NCBI GenBank assembly: GCA_945787595.1
Contig: CALZJV010000436.1
Span: 1 to 8,926 of the forward strand
Reading direction: 5' to 3'
From: an uncultured Desulfobacterales bacterium
Lineage (GTDB): Bacteria > Desulfobacterota > Desulfobacteria > Desulfobacterales > JAFDCJ01
DNA length: 8,926 bases
Shown here: positions 6,515-8,926 of the stretch, in pieces
Layout of the letters: every line of letters begins with the position of its first letter
How positions within the stretch are numbered: the first letter of the stretch is position 1
The notes under the pieces: model-generated
What the model saw: only the letters and a program-made list of their open reading frames with translations
The model's database searches: none
What the model was told of the DNA's origin: nothing
Made by a program: the position numbers and the translations under genes

Positions 6515-8443
6515 TTACCCGGCAATGAACCGTAACTTACTCCCTTCTCTTATTAATTTCACATTTCCAAATGTTTCAAATTTAATGGTCCCTGGAAATT
6601 CTGTTAACAACCAACCATCATTTTCAATTTCAACCCATTGCCCTGGAAATTCTGTTAACAACCAACCATCATTTTCAATTTCAACCCATTGAGATGATTG
6701 ATCTGGATTCCCAAAAACTTTTAATTTCTCGATTTTAGCATTAGATTCTAATTCACCGGTATGCTGAACTGCAGGTCCCAATGGCAGTATCTTTCCTTTT
6801 CGCCCATAGAGCGGTATTTGATCCAAAGGAGACAGCGTATTGAGTAATTGCCCTCCTACAATCTCCTTGCCTGTCCAGTAATCGTACCAGCAGCCTTTTG
6901 GGAGATAAACTTGTTTCTCTCCGCCGGGTTGGAGTACCGGCGCCACTAATAGGGTATCGCCTAACATATATTGGTCCTCAAATTGCCATGACAACGGATC
7001 ATCAGGGAACTCCAGTACCATGGATCGCATCAGCGGCAACCCTTGTTGCGAAGCTTTTTTTACGCATAGCTTGAGATAGGGGAGTAATTGATAGCGAAAT
7101 TCAAGCCATTTTCTTACAATGCTTTCAGCTTCTTCTCCAAAATACCAGGGTTCCCGCGGCCCAATGCCGTGGATGCGGCAGTGCGAACCAAGCACACCGG
7201 CCTGAGCCCATCGGATGTAGAGCTCAGGATCAGGAGGGCCACCATAGAATCCGCCGATATCATGACTGTAATAAGGAAAACCGCTCATTCCCCAGGACAA
7301 ACCGCCACGAATACTGCCGGCAAGCCCTTCCCAATCTGCCTGCGGATCGCCACCCCACTGGATCGGATACCGCTGGCTACCGGTCCATCCGGATCGTGCC
7401 CATACCATGGCCTGGTCGCCAAAGTATTTTCTGCTGGCCTCATAAACACATTTGTTGTAGAGAAGCGCGTATACATTGTGCAAACGGCGTCCGCTATCGC
7501 CGTTTCCGGCATAGGCATCATCAGGAACCTGTTCACCAAAATCTGATTTGATGATGTCGATTCCTGATTCAAAAAGCACCTTATGAGAGTTTGCCCACCA
7601 TTGATAGGCCTCCGGATTTGTAAAATCTAATATTCCGCTGGCCGGAAGCGGGGTTAGAACTTCTCCGAAAGGCGACATATCCCAGTAGAAAACATAAGTC
7701 TCTCCGAATTTATCCGTTAGCAGCCAGCCTTTTTCCGCCAGATCCCTAAAGATGGGGTGGTGAATGGAAACCAGCGGATATTCCCATACACAAATTCTTA
7801 ATCCAAGGGATTTAATCTTCTCAGTTATTTTTTTCGGTTCGGGATAACGAGAGCGATCCCATTCAAAGGCAAAACGGGTTTTTACGTCCAGCCAGGCCCG
7901 ACCATCCAGTGTGAACACATCGCAGGGTATTTTTCTTTTGCGGATTTGTTGGGCGATGTCCCATGATTCTTCTGCGGTTTTATAATAAGCGCGACTGATC
8001 CATACGCCCAATGACCACTCCGGTGTTTCCGGAGCCCGCCCTGTTAACTCGGTGAAGCTTCTCAGTATATCAGAGGGAGTATCAGCGGCAATCAGGAACA
8101 TATCCATGCACCCGTCCTCAACTTTTATGGCATAACTGCGATGGGACCATTGGGGATACCCTACCCCATGGGCTACAGGAGCAGGTGTGTGTATGAATAT
8201 TCCCCAACCCGAAGGGCTCCAGGCGAATGGACAATTTTTATAGGATATTTCAGCGTTAACACCTAAAGCATCTTCATTGTAACTATAAACCAATTGTCCG
8301 CGTCGATTTAGCGGACCGAATTTCTCGCCGAGACCGTAAACCGGTTCGCCACTTCTTAATGCTACGGAAGCAAACCAACCGCTTTCATCTTTGGCAAACG
8401 CCGGCAGTCGCTGCGGCTTCTTAATGCTACGGAAGCAAACCAA
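6515..8443 (-). CDS. GH31 alpha-glycosidase, YicI-like: main fragment with the catalytic domain (gene frame-disrupted)
   Basis: This 642-codon frame carries most of a glycoside hydrolase family 31 enzyme, which hydrolyses alpha-linked glucosides or xylosides with retention. After the N-domain end GEPVYGLGEKFGPLNRRGQ comes the barrel: PEWSLGVWISRAYY, CDVFTLDGRAWLDVKTRFAF, ICVWEYP, then IIKSDFGEQVPDD with nucleophile D301 (codon 7541-7543). ARSGWTGSQRYPIQWGGD follows, with acid/base D366 (codon 7346-7348), then GLSWGMSGFPYYSHDIGGF and the C-terminal beta domains with QYMLGDTLLVAPV. All catalytic motifs are intact. The nominal start is a TTG at 8443 inside duplicated DNA without a good ribosome binding site, and the first nine residues are out-of-frame sequence. 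The real start is at 8826. Removing one copy of the 65-bp duplication joins both parts into 748 residues, close to E. coli YicI (772). A 17-residue duplication lies near the C-terminus. Where YicI has DCFW, this has DGRAW, so the substrate may differ. No signal peptide is seen, so it is probably cytoplasmic. Confidence 0.88.
   Translation of the reverse strand: MVCFRSIKKPQRLPAFAKDESGWFASVALRSGEPVYGLGEKFGPLNRRGQLVYSYNEDALGVNAEISYKNCPFAWSPSGWGIFIHTPAPVAHGVGYPQWSHRSYAIKVEDGCMDMFLIAADTPSDILRSFTELTGRAPETPEWSLGVWISRAYYKTAEESWDIAQQIRKRKIPCDVFTLDGRAWLDVKTRFAFEWDRSRYPEPKKITEKIKSLGLRICVWEYPLVSIHHPIFRDLAEKGWLLTDKFGETYVFYWDMSPFGEVLTPLPASGILDFTNPEAYQWWANSHKVLFESGIDIIKSDFGEQVPDDAYAGNGDSGRRLHNVYALLYNKCVYEASRKYFGDQAMVWARSGWTGSQRYPIQWGGDPQADWEGLAGSIRGGLSWGMSGFPYYSHDIGGFYGGPPDPELYIRWAQAGVLGSHCRIHGIGPREPWYFGEEAESIVRKWLEFRYQLLPYLKLCVKKASQQGLPLMRSMVLEFPDDPLSWQFEDQYMLGDTLLVAPVLQPGGEKQVYLPKGCWYDYWTGKEIVGGQLLNTLSPLDQIPLYGRKGKILPLGPAVQHTGELESNAKIEKLKVFGNPDQSSQWVEIENDGWLLTEFPGQWVEIENDGWLLTEFPGTIKFETFGNVKLIREGSKLRFIAG
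6590..6691. repeat. Perfect 51-bp tandem duplication inside the GH31 gene, in frame
   Basis: Positions 6590-6640 are repeated exactly at 6641-6691, and the bases flanking both ends differ, so the unit is exactly 51 bp. It equals 17 codons, and the protein shows QWVEIENDGWLLTEFPG twice in a row (residues 585-601 and 602-618 of the 642-codon frame). The reading frame is preserved and an extra beta-hairpin-sized segment is added to the C-terminal domain. Confidence 0.97.
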
Positions 8444-8481
8444 CCGCTTTCATCTTTGGCAAACGCCGGCAGTCGCTGCGG
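8352..8481. repeat. Perfect 65-bp tandem duplication that breaks the GH31 reading frame
   Basis: Positions 8352-8416 are repeated exactly at 8417-8481. The flanking bases differ (A at 8351 versus G at 8416; C at 8417 versus G at 8482), which fixes the unit at 65 bp. Because 65 is not a multiple of three, the downstream frame shifts and the N-terminal frame terminates at 8362. Deleting one copy restores a single 748-residue GH31 protein. Confidence 0.97.
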
Positions 8482-8826
8482 GCGGACAAAATGACCGTCA
8501 TTGATAGAAGTAAGAAGAATTTTACCCCTTTTTGCAAGGACAAAACGAAAAGGATCCTTTTTGAAGCAAAGAGTAATATCATCGTCTTCAATCGAATAGA
8601 CCGAATCATTTTCTTTTAATTCAGGTTTTGAATTATCCGGTCCACCTGTTAGAATGCCATAATCATTTAATGAGGTACTTCCGACTCGAATTCTAAAAAT
8701 ACCCTTAGTATAACGTGTGACCTCCATTTCACCAATTTCTGTATCCAATAAGAATCCAAACTTGGTTTTCGATTTTAAATAAAGAGATTGAGCGGCAGTC
8801 AATTGGCTGAAATCAAGCGGTGTCAT
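8362..8826 (-). CDS. GH31 alpha-glycosidase, N-terminal fragment (same gene as the main fragment)
   Basis: The genuine start of the GH31 gene is the ATG at 8826, with AAGGTGG (8834-8840, minus) seven bases upstream. The fragment encodes the N-terminal beta-sandwich (galactose-mutarotase-like) domain of GH31, containing KFGFLLDTEIGEMEVTRYTK, IFRIRVGS and FRFVLAKRGKILLTS. The first 137 residues are in frame up to GWFASVALRS. The second copy of the 65-bp repeat is then read in the wrong frame as RSDCRRLPKMKAVGLLP and stops. As sequenced, the product would be a lone 154-residue N domain without catalytic residues and is presumably non-functional. With one repeat copy removed it continues directly into GEPVYGLGEKF of the main fragment, so this is a single broken gene rather than two genes. 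Confidence 0.85.
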   Translation of the reverse strand: MTPLDFSQLTAAQSLYLKSKTKFGFLLDTEIGEMEVTRYTKGIFRIRVGSTSLNDYGILTGGPDNSKPELKENDSVYSIEDDDITLCFKKDPFRFVLAKRGKILLTSINDGHFVRPQRLPAFAKDESGWFASVALRSRSDCRRLPKMKAVGLLP

Positions 8827-8855
8827 ATGAATACCACCTTTATTAAGTGTCTTGA

Positions 8856-8867
8856 TAATCCGGATTA
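8856..8867. promoter_or_regulatory. 12-bp perfect palindrome, candidate operator of the GH31 gene
   Basis: TAATCCGGATTA is self-complementary and lies about 30 bases upstream of the GH31 start codon. It sits roughly 27 bases downstream of a TATAAT box on the same strand, so it would lie just after the transcription start. That is a typical place for a repressor site. No regulator gene is in view. Confidence 0.35.
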
Positions 8868-8893
8868 ATCATACGTGTTTTAGGACCTCAGAA

Positions 8894-8899
8894 ATTATA
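8894..8899 (-). promoter_or_regulatory. Candidate -10 box of the GH31 promoter
   Basis: On the minus strand this reads TATAAT, the exact sigma-70 -10 consensus, within an AT-rich stretch 67 bases upstream of the GH31 start. The -35 region at 16-18 base spacing is only a T run, and the better match TTGCCA sits too close (13 bases), so the promoter call is tentative. Confidence 0.35.
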
Positions 8900-8926
8900 T
8901 ATGTGCATTTTATGGCAAAAAACCAA

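Noticed and set aside
7088..7546. Plus-strand 152-codon ORF inside the GH31 gene
   Set aside because: It lies antisense to the well-conserved catalytic barrel of GH31 and has no family resemblance; a shadow frame.
6515..8826. Sulfoquinovosidase (YihQ-type) identity for the GH31 enzyme, which would make the locus a sulfoglycolysis cluster
   Set aside because: The barrel motifs (KSDFGEQVPDD, YPIQWGGD, SHDIGGF) follow YicI rather than YihQ, and no SQ kinase or aldolase is in the window. It remains a weak alternative for the isomerase and dehydrogenase only.

Overview
The window looks like a piece of an anaerobic, Gram-negative chromosome, probably Desulfobacterota-like. This rests on a periplasmic TRAP solute receptor with a signal peptide, a relic of a REP-associated tyrosine (RAYT/IS200-like) transposase, and GGTTCA-rich intergenic palindromic repeats. 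The taxonomic guess is an inference from style, not proof.

Layout. Positions 1-137 (minus) hold the first 45 codons of an aldehyde dehydrogenase that runs off the left edge. Positions 138-1532 are about 1.4 kb without an intact gene. They contain an inverted repeat near the dehydrogenase start, a perfect 17-bp tandem repeat, an internally deleted and frameshifted RAYT transposase relic (863-1115, minus), and a possible 41-codon leader ORF. Positions 1533-6156 (plus) carry the main cassette: an L-fucose/L-arabinose isomerase-superfamily protein, then the three parts of a TRAP transporter in the order small membrane subunit (DctQ), large membrane subunit (DctM), periplasmic receptor (DctP). Two GGTTCA palindromic elements bracket the TRAP genes (2878-3006 and 6170-6408). 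Positions 6515-8826 (minus, convergent) hold a YicI-like GH31 alpha-glycosidase whose frame is broken by a perfect 65-bp tandem duplication. A second perfect duplication (51 bp, in frame) lies near its C-terminus. A candidate promoter and palindromic operator lie upstream of it at the right edge.

How the genes may work together. The TRAP system would import a small, probably acidic, solute. The cytoplasmic isomerase would interconvert an aldose and a ketose. The flanking dehydrogenase would oxidise an aldehyde, and the GH31 enzyme would release a sugar from an alpha-glycoside. This suggests a carbohydrate or sugar-acid utilisation island, but no kinase or aldolase is in view and the substrate cannot be read from the sequence. 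The clearest anomalies are the two exact tandem duplications inside the GH31 gene and the transposase relic with repeat elements nearby. I see no clearly new multi-gene system. The least understood coding part is the isomerase-TRAP pairing.
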